Shown: positions 49,171 through 57,327, counted from the first letter of the stretch. The stretch is 64,000 nt of DNA from Halobacillus amylolyticus (GCF_022921115.1 NZ_CP095075.1:868001-932000); one strand, 5' to 3'. Notes: generated by a model from the letters alone, not told the origin. Translations and numbers: made by a program.

Positions 49171-49758
49171 TTATTTATGAAAAAAATATATATCTACTAT
49201 AAGGCTCATTGCTATTAAAGCAAAAGAAGTCAAACTATCTTGGTTAGTGTTATCAATATAATATCCATCATCATTTAGTAGGTTCTCTTTAATGGTTGTC
49301 GATACCAATGAACGTCTTTTGATAGTTGATATTTGTTTATTAGTTCTACAATCAATTACGGAGAAGTCAGTTGCACCATATACTCCGACAGCTTTGATTA
49401 AGTTATTTTCGTTTACATCAATTACATTCATCAAGGGTGACTTTATTTTTATAGTGGGTTTTATGGTTGCCATATGCTCACCATTACTAGAGAAAAGTAA
49501 AAAATCTTTATAAAAACCCTTCTCTTTTTTTATAGTTCCTAACACCTTTGCCTTATTATCCATAACATTTAATTCTAAACTGGTTACACTAAAAAGAGTT
49601 ATCAGATTTAATAACTGATTCACTATGTTTTTGGTAGATTCAAGAGTCTCTTCTATTGTTCCAATCATCTTATTAGTAGAAGTTAGAGAATAAATTCTCC
49701 CTTGACTTTTAAGGTACGTATCTTTCTTTAGATATATTTCATTATATTTCTCAAACAT
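49171..49758 (-). CDS. LURP-one/Tubby-C-like (scramblase-fold) protein
   Basis: 195 residues from the ATG at 49758 (GGAGG upstream). The beta-rich pattern (AKVLGTIKKEKGFYKDFLLF, MATIKPTIKIKSPLMNVIDV) with a C-terminal hydrophobic segment (LTSFALIAMSLIVDIYFF) resembles the phospholipid-scramblase/LURP-one fold. Function unknown. Confidence 0.55.
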   Translation of the reverse strand: MFEKYNEIYLKKDTYLKSQGRIYSLTSTNKMIGTIEETLESTKNIVNQLLNLITLFSVTSLELNVMDNKAKVLGTIKKEKGFYKDFLLFSSNGEHMATIKPTIKIKSPLMNVIDVNENNLIKAVGVYGATDFSVIDCRTNKQISTIKRRSLVSTTIKENLLNDDGYYIDNTNQDSLTSFALIAMSLIVDIYFFHK

Positions 49759-49839
49759 TATAGAACCTCCAATAAATCCACTCATTCATAATATTACGAA
49801 TGACTGGATTTGAAAGTTTCAGTGCAAAATTATTTTAAC

Positions 49840-49930
49840 CTTTATTCCGGAAATGCGCCCCTTTTCATGAAGACTTGATTTCAAGATAACCTTAAAAGAC
49901 AACAATACTGATCTTCCACTATTGCCCCCT
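49840..49930. repeat. array repeat
   Basis: CCTTTATTCCGGAAATGCGC, CCCCTTTTCATGAAGACTTG, ATTTCAAGATAACCTTAAAA, then a second TTGCCCCC block. Confidence 0.85.
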
Positions 49931-50001
49931 TATATGAAAAAAGCAAAGCACTATTATTAGACTTGCTTTTCGATTGTCCTTTGTGATTAGTCATTTGTGT
50001 A

Positions 50002-50181
50002 TTATTTCAACTTTTTCGATATCCAAATAAGTATTACACCAACTAAAAGTGCTGAAGACGGAATAATAATAAATAACCCACCAGCCAAAAGTGAAGCTAC
50101 TAAATAGCATAGACTTACGACTACTATAAACCAGCCAATTACAAAGGAAAAACTTGAAACTATATCATTGAAATGTTTCAT
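50002..50181 (-). CDS. tiny membrane protein (59 aa)
   Basis: ATG at 50181 behind GAGGAG; the frame runs further upstream into the repeat but that part is not protein-like. Two membrane segments (FSFVIGWFIVVVSLCYLVAS, GGLFIIIPSSALLVGVILIW) and a basic end. Confidence 0.6.
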   Translation of the reverse strand: MKHFNDIVSSFSFVIGWFIVVVSLCYLVASLLAGGLFIIIPSSALLVGVILIWISKKLK

Positions 50182-50216
50182 AAAACTTATCTCCTCAAAA
50201 TCGTACAATACTAGAC

Positions 50217-50296
50217 AAACGCGCACCTTATGTGGAAGACTCGATGCCAAGATAAATTATCTAAAAATGTGTGCCAAGCTTTATTAGCTGGTGTTC
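50217..50296. repeat. array repeat
   Basis: ACGCGCACCTTATGTGGAAG, ACTCGATGCCAAGATAAATT, distal CTTTATTAGCTGGTGTTC. Confidence 0.8.
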
Positions 50297-50389
50297 TTTA
50301 ATAAAGACTCAGCATATATAAGTTTACTCATTTGACTGTATAATTTTTAACCGGTCATAATCCATATTAATATCAAAAAACATTCTTTC

Positions 50390-50783
50390 CTAAGAAATAA
50401 AAAAGAGAGCTTTATGTTCTTTTTCCATCTTCCCGTCCTTACCGTGGGTTTTAATATGGATCAGTAATTTACTATTCCATCCCCCTAGTATAGACTCTTT
50501 ATATGCATTGACTTGCTTTATCGTATAGCTATAATTTTTATCCTGTAGATGAATTCCAGAAACCACTAGATCCGTTACTGCCCCCGATATGTTTTCACCG
50601 TTAAAATTTGCATCACCACTGCTCACTGCTAAAACCTTATCTACAAATTCATCGCCTTTCTTTAACATAGTTTCGTCTGAAATCCGACCATAGAGTAATA
50701 GTTATAGTCCCAATTATGCTGATTACTACAAGAATAAAAATCACGCTAGAAATTAGGAAGATGCGTTGACGTTTTAGAATTAT
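50390..50783 (-). pseudogene. membrane-anchored protein gene, frameshifted, non-canonical start
   Basis: AAAGGAG and, 6 nt on, ATA (50783) then ATT open a frame with one membrane segment (RIFLISSVIFILVVISIIGT). A shift near 50700 leads to the second frame, GRISDETMLKKGDEFVDKVL, which runs to 50390. The intact protein would have about 130 residues: N-terminal anchor plus an extracellular beta-rich domain. Family not recognised. Confidence 0.6.
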
Positions 50784-50825
50784 CTTCGTCTCCTTTCCAT
50801 CAAAACAACATACAAAAGCAGTTTT

Positions 50826-51110
50826 TTACCCTCCAAATGACCAACCATATAGGAAGTAAAAAAGCAGAAATACATAAACAATCCCTATTGACAACGTAAT
50901 TATAGGAGTAGTCTTATTTTTTCCGCTTTCTTTTTGAATCCCTATAATTCCAAACATAATCCCTAATAAAGCTGTAAATGGAGTAATCTGAATAAACCTT
51001 ACAATAGCACCAAATCCATTAACAGTAGCTGATATTATAAAAAACACAAGTTGAACGAAAAATATAACTATCATGAATGCTGATAATTTACCTGATATTG
51101 TTTTTGGGAT
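50826..51110 (-). CDS. small membrane protein, probable AUC start
   Basis: 94 residues if begun at ATC (51110), which follows GGAGGGG by 6 nt. The first ATG (51074) lacks a ribosome site. Three hydrophobic segments (FMIVIFFVQLVFFIISATVN, FTALLGIMFGIIGI, ITLSIGIVYVFLLFYFLYGW). A TATGTTAA box lies about 50 bp upstream. Confidence 0.6.
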   Translation of the reverse strand: MPKTISGKLSAFMIVIFFVQLVFFIISATVNGFGAIVRFIQITPFTALLGIMFGIIGIQKESGKNKTTPIITLSIGIVYVFLLFYFLYGWSFGG

Positions 51111-51231
51111 TCCTAACCCCTCCCCATAATAAGTGGAATCTAAATATAGTCATAATTTTAACATATTATCCCAATTAAAACGCATTATTTAGCGTATTTA
51201 TACTATTTTAAATTAAACCTTATTCAACAAA

Positions 51232-51287
51232 CTGGCCCTTAAATGTAAAATGAGCGCTGAACCTTATTACAGAATCGCGCCCTCGTA
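51232..51287. repeat. array repeat interrupted by IS110 copy B
   Basis: CTGGCCCTTAAATGTAAAAT, GAGCGCTGAACCTTATTACA, GAATCGCGCCCTCGTA; the right-hand GAAGACTTG block reappears only at 52875, beyond the IS. Confidence 0.8.
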
Positions 51288-51294
51288 TATTATT

Positions 51295-51548
51295 ATTAGT
51301 CAGATTTCTTCTGGCTTTTAATCCTCTATACCTTTATCAAAAGGTATAATGGGGATAAATCAGATAGAGGTTGTCGTTCTGCGCCCTTGAAGCATTGTCT
51401 TCGTGTTAAAGACTGACACCTCTTTCTTTATAGAACTATTCGTATGAGCTGGATGGTACGTAGTTGCCGTATATCGAACGAGGTTGAGTATCTATAAAGT
51501 TAAGAGGATTCCTTCCATCTGATTAATTTTATATGGGTGGTATAGTTT
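51295..51548 (+). ncRNA. candidate IS110 bridge (seek) RNA region, copy B
   Basis: Noncoding 5' region of the element with stem-forming pairs (CTATACCTTTATC / AAAGGTATAATGG, TCAGATAGAGG / CATCTGATTAAT). Position and size fit the IS110 bridge RNA. It contains TGCGCCCTTGAAG, resembling the repeat core GCGCCC-x-GAAG, a possible target-binding loop. Confidence 0.5.
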
Positions 51549-52751
51549 ATGATTTATCTTGGAATTGATATTGGAAAACGTCATCACGAAGCTGGACTGA
51601 TCAATGAAAAAGGGGATTCTATCGGAAAGACATTACGCTTTGCCAATACGAAAAAAGGCAGCGAAAAGCTTCTTAATTTCCTAAATCAACACCAGGTTAC
51701 ACCTGAAGACTGTGCTTGTGGTATGGAAGCCACAGGTCACTATTGGTTATCTCTCTTTTCTTTCCTTCATCAACTTGGATTTAAAGTGACAGCTTTTAAT
51801 CCTATGCAGTCTGATGCACTACGCAATTTTTATATTCGCAAGACCAAAACGGATATTAAAGATGCGTACTTAATTGCTCAGGTTATTCGAATTGACTCTC
51901 CAGAAGCGACTCCTTTTGTTCGAGAAGACCTACTTGAACTCAGACACCTCGAGAGGCTTCGTTATGCCTTGGTAGATCAAAGCTCAGATGTTAAACGTAA
52001 AATCATCGCTTTATTAGATCAGGTTTTTCCTGAATATGAAAAAGTGTTTTCTGATGTTTTCGGGCTATCTTCCACAGAAATTTTACTAAACTATACATTA
52101 CCAGAAGATCTTTTAGACATTGATACTGACAAGCTGGCAGATGTCCTTTACCGTGTCAGTAAAGGACGGTACGGGGTTACAAGAGCTCGGTGGAAAGCTG
52201 AACACTTGAAAGAAAGTGCCAAAAATACCTTTGGTATTTCAATAGGCACAGATGCATTTAAAATGCAGATCCATCTTTTACTGGAACAAATAGCTCTTTT
52301 TGAAAAACAATTGGCTCAAATAGAAATAGAGTTAAGTGAGCTCTCGAATCGGCAACATCATTATTTAACCACCATAACAGGTGTGAGTGATGTCACAGCG
52401 GCAGTGATTTTAGGTGAAATTGGTTCCATTGATCGCTTCGAGCAACCAAAACAATTAGTCGCCTTTGCAGGCCTGGATGCTTCTGTACACCAATCCGGTG
52501 AATTTAGAAGCTCTAATACGAAGCTTTCAAAAAGAGGTTCACCTTATCTTAGACGTGCTATATGGCAAGCAGCCTTCGTGGCTAGCTTTAATGATCCTGC
52601 CCTATCCCTTTATTATCAAAAGTTACGAGAACGTGGAAAAGCTCACGGTACTGCAGTAGGAGCCATAGCTCGTAAATTAACACACATCATATTTGCAATT
52701 TTGAGAGATCAAAAGCCTTATGTACCTCGTCCTCAAACAAACGATGATTAA
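51549..52751 (+). CDS. IS110-family transposase
   Basis: 400 residues. DEDD residues in YLGIDIGKRHHE, GMEATGHYW and KTDIKDAYLIAQ; C-terminal ITGVSDVTAAVILGEIGSID and the serine motif KRGSPYLRR. Intact. Differs clearly from the copy A transposase. Confidence 0.95.
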   Translation: MIYLGIDIGKRHHEAGLINEKGDSIGKTLRFANTKKGSEKLLNFLNQHQVTPEDCACGMEATGHYWLSLFSFLHQLGFKVTAFNPMQSDALRNFYIRKTKTDIKDAYLIAQVIRIDSPEATPFVREDLLELRHLERLRYALVDQSSDVKRKIIALLDQVFPEYEKVFSDVFGLSSTEILLNYTLPEDLLDIDTDKLADVLYRVSKGRYGVTRARWKAEHLKESAKNTFGISIGTDAFKMQIHLLLEQIALFEKQLAQIEIELSELSNRQHHYLTTITGVSDVTAAVILGEIGSIDRFEQPKQLVAFAGLDASVHQSGEFRSSNTKLSKRGSPYLRRAIWQAAFVASFNDPALSLYYQKLRERGKAHGTAVGAIARKLTHIIFAILRDQKPYVPRPQTNDD

Positions 52752-52865
52752 TAACCGTTTATTGCAATTTTAATAATTAGAAGGGTAAGGTTTATTTGGC
52801 ATGCCAAATTTTTTACAGTGAATTTATAAAAGAATCATTTAATTAGTTACTTGACATTTTATAGC

Positions 52866-52956
52866 TGGTCTTTTCAAGAAGACTTGATTTCAAGATAAAA
52901 TGAATAACGATTATCCGCTTATGCCCCCTTTTACAGAAGACTCAATTTTAAAATAA
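52866..52956. repeat. array repeat, right-hand part
   Basis: TTTTCAAGAAGACTTGATTT, CAAGATAAAATGAATAACGA, then a second unit GCCCCCTTTTACAGAAGACT. It completes the copy split by IS110 copy B. Confidence 0.8.
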
Positions 52957-53038
52957 GTCTTCTATTGCCCTGACTAAGACAAAAGTAAAGAAAGGGTGAC
53001 TACCTCTAATTAGATAATCGCCCCTATTCTTAGAATAT

Positions 53039-53701
53039 TTAATTCTTAACTAAATTAGAAAAAACATCTTCTAGTTCAGCTAAGTCATTGATTACTATAT
53101 CTGCTTGTGTAAGCTCGTCTTCTTTGGCAAAATCAAATTTACAACCTATAGAAATTAATTCATTATCTTTAGCTGCATTAATATCTGATAATCTGTCCCC
53201 GACAACAACGGCATTGTCGATATTATATTTATTAATAATTTCTCGGACTAAATCTGATTTATTTAAAGAGTCAATCTGTTGGATACTAAAAGTCTCGGTA
53301 ATCCATTCATCCAAGCTATAATAATTAACAATTGCTTTTAAGTATTCGGTTAGCCCATTACTTGCTATATAAATAGAATAATTCTTCTCTGTAAAATAGG
53401 TGAAGACACGCACTACGTTAGGATATAGATCACCTTTACCACTACTTATATTCTCAACTAACCTTTCTAAAAAATATGAATCTGTTAATTCTCTAACTTC
53501 AAGAGAATGTTTAGGCAATAATGCCTCCCATACTTGCGGTAAGGGGACACCCATAATTTCTCGATATTTTTCGATAGGTGTTTCTGTCTCCCATTCACCA
53601 ATAGACCTTAAGTAATTAAAAGTATCATCCAATGACAATTCTAGGATTTTTTCAGTTTGAAATAGTGTTCCATCCATATCAAAAATTAATGCCTTTGACA
53701 T
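53039..53701 (-). CDS. HAD-superfamily hydrolase (phosphoglycolate phosphatase-like)
   Basis: 220 residues. Motif I LIFDMDGTLFQTE, motif II YIASNG, Lys in SLNKSDLV, motif III VVGDRLSDINAAKDN. The alpha-helical cap lies between I and II. Acts on small phosphate esters; substrate unknown. Single-gene unit. Confidence 0.92.
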   Translation of the reverse strand: MSKALIFDMDGTLFQTEKILELSLDDTFNYLRSIGEWETETPIEKYREIMGVPLPQVWEALLPKHSLEVRELTDSYFLERLVENISSGKGDLYPNVVRVFTYFTEKNYSIYIASNGLTEYLKAIVNYYSLDEWITETFSIQQIDSLNKSDLVREIINKYNIDNAVVVGDRLSDINAAKDNELISIGCKFDFAKEDELTQADIVINDLAELEDVFSNLVKN

Positions 53702-53825
53702 TACTTTCTCTCCCTTATTATCAACTCTTACTTGTTATGTTTAAAAGTGAATTATAGAACGAACCATAAGCATTATATCTGAGGAAAAAAGATTGTATTT
53801 AAATTCAAACAACCTCTTCAAGAAA

Positions 53826-54611
53826 TTAGATTACTAAAAAGAAGTGACCACATTCATAATTCTTTAGATGTAATAAGTCACCATACTTCCGTTGCCATTT
53901 CCCACTTTCTAGATCTTCTCGTAGCCTATTAAGACAACTACTTACCGTTTTAGAATTACCTTTAGCGAGAGATGACGTTCCATTTTTAAAGCTCTCCTCA
54001 AAATATAATTCGGGATTATTCCATCCAGAGAAGAAAAATTGATCTTCTAAATCATTGGGTAATGCAAATGGTTTAACCTCTACAGGGCCCCTAACTTCTT
54101 CTAGCAAATTGGAGAGAGTATGTATAGGTGGATGAATATTATACGCTTCTTCTAATATTGGACTGAAATATTCAAACAACCAAAAATCATCGGCACACAA
54201 CCGTGGATCTAAAGTGAAAATAATAATTTTTCCATTATCTCTTAATACTCTTTTCATTTCACTAAAAGCTAATCTTAAATCTTTAAAATGGTGGGACGCT
54301 AGAGTACAAACAATGCCATCTACTGACTTATTAGGAATTGGAATATCCTCAGCTATTCCTTCTTTCCACGTTAAATTCTGATGGTCTTCACCTTGATTTC
54401 TCATAACTTCTGAAGGCTCCATAGCAATTACAGAATACCCTCTTTCTGCCAGCTTACAACTATAATTTCCTGTCCCAGCTCCAATGTCCAATATTGTTGC
54501 AGGTGTTTTTACATTAAGTTCTTCGACAATTCTTTGAGTAATCCGTGGATCTGCCCTTCTAGTACTATTATAGGTTTTACCTATATTGTTATAAATTGGG
54601 TTAGTGCACAA
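53826..54611 (-). CDS. class I SAM-dependent methyltransferase
   Basis: About 261 residues, TTG at 54611 preferred (AAGGAG 9 nt upstream; another TTG three codons earlier). Motif I ATILDIGAGTGNYSCKLAERG, acidic loop AMEPSEVM, then SVDGIVCTLASHHFKDL and MKRVLRDNGKIIIFTLDP: UbiE/type-11 methyltransferase pattern. Substrate unknown. A TATGTTAA box is about 35 bp upstream. Confidence 0.88.
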   Translation of the reverse strand: MCTNPIYNNIGKTYNSTRRADPRITQRIVEELNVKTPATILDIGAGTGNYSCKLAERGYSVIAMEPSEVMRNQGEDHQNLTWKEGIAEDIPIPNKSVDGIVCTLASHHFKDLRLAFSEMKRVLRDNGKIIIFTLDPRLCADDFWLFEYFSPILEEAYNIHPPIHTLSNLLEEVRGPVEVKPFALPNDLEDQFFFSGWNNPELYFEESFKNGTSSLAKGNSKTVSSCLNRLREDLESGKWQRKYGDLLHLKNYECGHFFLVI

Positions 54612-54799
54612 TATATTCAACTCCTTAAATTAATCAACATCACTTTAACATACAATTGGTTAAAATTATTTCGAATTTCAATAACTTTCAACCTTTCATG
54701 GTATTTATCTCGAAATCAAACCTTCCACAATCCTGACCATTTAACTTAACACCAACTATTTCAAATTTCCATATTTTCCACAAGAAGTTACCCAATTAT

Positions 54800-54866
54800 A
54801 TGGCCTTAATCATGAAAAAAGCGCAAATCCTTTATTCTGGAAATACGTCCTTTTCCGGAATAAATA
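54800..54866. repeat. array repeat
   Basis: TATGGCCTTAATCATGAAAAA, hairpin AGCGCAAATCCTTTATTCTGG / AAATACGTCC. Confidence 0.75.
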
Positions 54867-54867
54867 T

Positions 54868-55359
54868 TCACGCTATGGTAGATGCATAATTAAGTATTTC
54901 TTGATATAGTTCGTGCCAATCGTGGTAATAATTACTAACCTCCATAGGGTCTATAAAAAGTCTTTCCGATGCTTCATATTCCCCTTCAAAGCTATGTATT
55001 TTCTCAACATCCATACGATAAAACAACTGATACCCAACCTTTGGATAGGAACTATTTTCATTCCAATTTGGGTTTTCATTATGGTCTACTACAATATATC
55101 CAAGTATATGACATTTACCTTCAACGTAGCCTTCTTCCATAGCTTCACGTTTAAAACCTTCTACTGGGGTTTCATTTAATTCAATGTGACCTCCTGGAAA
55201 GTCCCATCCCCTATGATTTAGGTTAACCAATAGCAACTTATTCTTGTAAAAACAAAATCCGTGAACACTTGTAATTAGATTATATTGTGGACATTGTTTT
55301 TCAGGCTTCCAAGTTAATTTAACTTTTGCTTCTCCCCATTTTACATAGGTTGTTGTCAT
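54868..55359 (-). CDS. Nudix hydrolase
   Basis: 163 residues. Nudix box GGHIELNETPVEGFKREAMEEG, with an N-terminal extension (YVKWGEAKVKLTWK) that is shared with the hybrid gene at 45490-45666. Likely cleaves nucleoside-diphosphate-type compounds. ATG behind GAGAGGAG. Confidence 0.92.
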   Translation of the reverse strand: MTTTYVKWGEAKVKLTWKPEKQCPQYNLITSVHGFCFYKNKLLLVNLNHRGWDFPGGHIELNETPVEGFKREAMEEGYVEGKCHILGYIVVDHNENPNWNENSSYPKVGYQLFYRMDVEKIHSFEGEYEASERLFIDPMEVSNYYHDWHELYQEILNYASTIA

Positions 55360-55387
55360 ATACGTGCTCCTCTCACTTATTCAATTA

Positions 55388-55451
55388 AATGGCCCAACAA
55401 CCAATAATGAGCGTATTTCTTATTCCGTTCTCGCACCCGTTAATTTAACAG
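55388..55451. repeat. array repeat
   Basis: ATGGCCCAACAACCAATAAT, GAGCGTATTTCTTATTCCGTT, CTCGCACCCGTTAATTTAAC. The stop of the following GNAT gene lies at its edge. Confidence 0.75.
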
Positions 55452-55918
55452 TTTAGTAAGAAGGATTTCGTCGTGAATTGGGATACCATCATTACTAGGT
55501 CGGGAATTTCAGGTTTTAGTTTTCTTGCCTCAACAACAGCACCTCTATAAAGTTCTGTTAAATAATAACCTCGTTTTTGATAAAACTTTAGTGAATATAA
55601 ATTATCGTTCGTGGTAATCAGCTTTACCATATTGCAGCCTTCTTCTTTTGCCGCCTGTTCCGCCTTTTGAAGTAAAGATGACCCAATCCCTTTACCTTCT
55701 TCAATGCTATCTAAGGAAATTATTTCACACTCATTCGAGACAATAACATATGTTATGTAACCAACTATTACTTCTTTTTCATTCAATACCGCAAATCCTT
55801 TTAATTTTGTACAATCAAATATTCCACTTGAAATAACCATTTCTGGGCTTCCCCAATGCTCGATAAAAAAATCACTAATCTTGTTTTCTTGTAATTGGTT
55901 GGCTAATATAATTCGCAT
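55445..55918 (-). CDS. GNAT-family N-acetyltransferase
   Basis: 157 residues. Acetyl-CoA motif IEEGKGIGSSLLQKAEQAA and NDNLYSLKFYQKRGY are the usual A and B motifs. The last residues (FTTKSFLLNC) run into the neighbouring repeat, suggesting that the end was redefined by unit joining. Acceptor unknown. Confidence 0.88.
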   Translation of the reverse strand: MRIILANQLQENKISDFFIEHWGSPEMVISSGIFDCTKLKGFAVLNEKEVIVGYITYVIVSNECEIISLDSIEEGKGIGSSLLQKAEQAAKEEGCNMVKLITTNDNLYSLKFYQKRGYYLTELYRGAVVEARKLKPEIPDLVMMVSQFTTKSFLLNC

Positions 55919-55998
55919 TTTCTTTCCCCTTCTTGCTTAATTATTCTACCTCAAAAAACGCACGTTCAAAGAATATACCTAATTTGTTATTCCATTAA

Positions 55999-56055
55999 AT
56001 GGCCCTATACTGCAGGACGCGTTATTCGATAAACGCGCCTCGATTGATGAACATC
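55999..56055. repeat. array repeat, unoccupied intron target
   Basis: ATGGCCCTATACTGCAGGAC, GCGTTATTCGATAAACGCGC, CTCGATTGATGAACATCG. It is nearly identical to the sequences flanking intron copies 1 and 2 but without the intron, so it is a natural empty site. Confidence 0.9.
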
Positions 56056-56070
56056 GTAATAGGATGTTAC

Positions 56071-56586
56071 TTAAATATAGCTAATCAAGTCACTAATATT
56101 AGTAAGCTTAATTACGTTTGAGTGAGAAGAATCTACTTCTATGCCAAACCCTCTCATATTCATATTTATAGCTAAATCTATATCAACCTTTGAGTCACCG
56201 ATCATAAATGATTCATTGATCTTAATATTAGGGTATTTCTCCATTGCCTCCGTAATCATTCCAGTTTGAGGTTTTATGCAATTGCACCCTTCATTCCTTC
56301 TATGCGGACAATAAAACACATCGAGAATGTTTATTCCCTGACCTGATAGTTCGCTAAGCAACTTTTTATTAATTTTTTTATACTGTTGCAAAGATATAAA
56401 TCCTTCATTTATTAGGTATTGATTCGTAATGATGATTATCTTATATCCCCTCTGCTGTACTTCCTTTAACGTCCGTATTGCGTCGGCAAAAAATACAGGG
56501 TTGTCTATATATGACCACTTGCTATCAGTATAATCTTCTATAATGGTACCGTCCCTATCAAAAAAACCAACTTTCAAATTTCTCAC
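56071..56586 (-). CDS. HAD-IIIA phosphatase (GmhB-like)
   Basis: 171 residues. GFFDRDGTIIED (motif I), IITNQ (motif II), the zinc-loop CPHRRNEGCNCIKP, and MIGDSKVDIDLA (motif III) match D-glycero-D-manno-heptose-1,7-bisphosphate/histidinol-phosphate phosphatases. Substrate not certain. Confidence 0.9.
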   Translation of the reverse strand: MRNLKVGFFDRDGTIIEDYTDSKWSYIDNPVFFADAIRTLKEVQQRGYKIIIITNQYLINEGFISLQQYKKINKKLLSELSGQGINILDVFYCPHRRNEGCNCIKPQTGMITEAMEKYPNIKINESFMIGDSKVDIDLAINMNMRGFGIEVDSSHSNVIKLTNISDLISYI

Positions 56587-56599
56587 CTCAACGCTCTTT

Positions 56600-56652
56600 T
56601 AAATAAAGCGATTGCTTATATTGGACAATCGCGCCCCGTTTATGGAATGACC
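56600..56652. repeat. array repeat
   Basis: Hairpin GCGATTG-CTTATATTGGA-CAATCGC followed by GCCCCGTTTATGGAATGAC. A different stem sequence with full complementarity. Confidence 0.8.
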
Positions 56653-56656
56653 TTTG

Positions 56657-57130
56657 TTAATTCTCTTTAACCATAGTAATGAACTCTGCAAAGTCAGTAG
56701 TGAACTTGTCTTTTTTTATGAACCCTAATTTTTCATATAAATGAATAGCTCTTCTGTTAAATGTTGCAACTGATAGTCTTATGGGAGTTCCGGCATAGTT
56801 TTCTTTTATGTAGTTAATTATAAATTCACAAAAATCATACCCGTATCCTTTTCCTACATAATCAGGGTCCATACCAAGACCCATATCTACAAATTTAACA
56901 TTATATACACCATATTTATGTCCAACCGGTATTTGAGCTGGCTCACCCGTACATAAGAAACCAAACACTTCACCATTACCGTCAGTTATAGCTTGATAAG
57001 AACCATCGAGCCGTTCTTTTATTTCCTCTTCATTCACTTCATTATTATAAAAGTCATATGGCTTTTCATATCTCCAACTTAGTATTGTTCTAGCTGAATT
57101 TAAGTCCATACTTTTAACGGTTAAATTCAT
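56657..57130 (-). CDS. GNAT-family N-acetyltransferase
   Basis: 157 residues from the ATG at 57130 (GAGGGG upstream). GLGMDPDYVGKGYGYDFCEF is the acetyl-CoA motif, FNRRAIHLYEKLGF the C-terminal motif. Acceptor unknown. Confidence 0.9.
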   Translation of the reverse strand: MNLTVKSMDLNSARTILSWRYEKPYDFYNNEVNEEEIKERLDGSYQAITDGNGEVFGFLCTGEPAQIPVGHKYGVYNVKFVDMGLGMDPDYVGKGYGYDFCEFIINYIKENYAGTPIRLSVATFNRRAIHLYEKLGFIKKDKFTTDFAEFITMVKEN

Positions 57131-57241
57131 AATACCCCTCATTTTATTAGTTTATTTAGTACCAAAGCTTGTTCCATTAAACTCCCTTTAACTGAATACC
57201 AATTATTTCAAATCCTCTTATTTCGTAAACCGTTTATTAAA

Positions 57242-57327
57242 GAATCTGGCCCTTATTACAAAGAAGGGCGCAAGTCTTATTCCAGATTTGCGCCCGTTTC
57301 TATAAGACTCAGCTTCGAGATGAATCC
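57242..57327. repeat. array repeat, reference copy
   Basis: GCCCTTATTACAAAGAAGGGC forms a first stem, GCGCAAGTCTTATTCC / AGATTTGCGCCCG a second, then TATAAGACTCAGCTTCGAGA. The best copy for showing two adjacent hairpins. Confidence 0.9.

Larger units (their letters stand above)
51288..52865 (+). mobile_element. IS110-family insertion sequence, copy B (boundaries approximate)
   Basis: Transposase gene with about 260 bp of upstream noncoding DNA and about 110 bp downstream, no terminal inverted repeats. It sits between the hairpin of an array repeat (GCGCCC, left) and that repeat's TTCAAGAAGACTTGATTTCA block (right). Confidence 0.78.
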
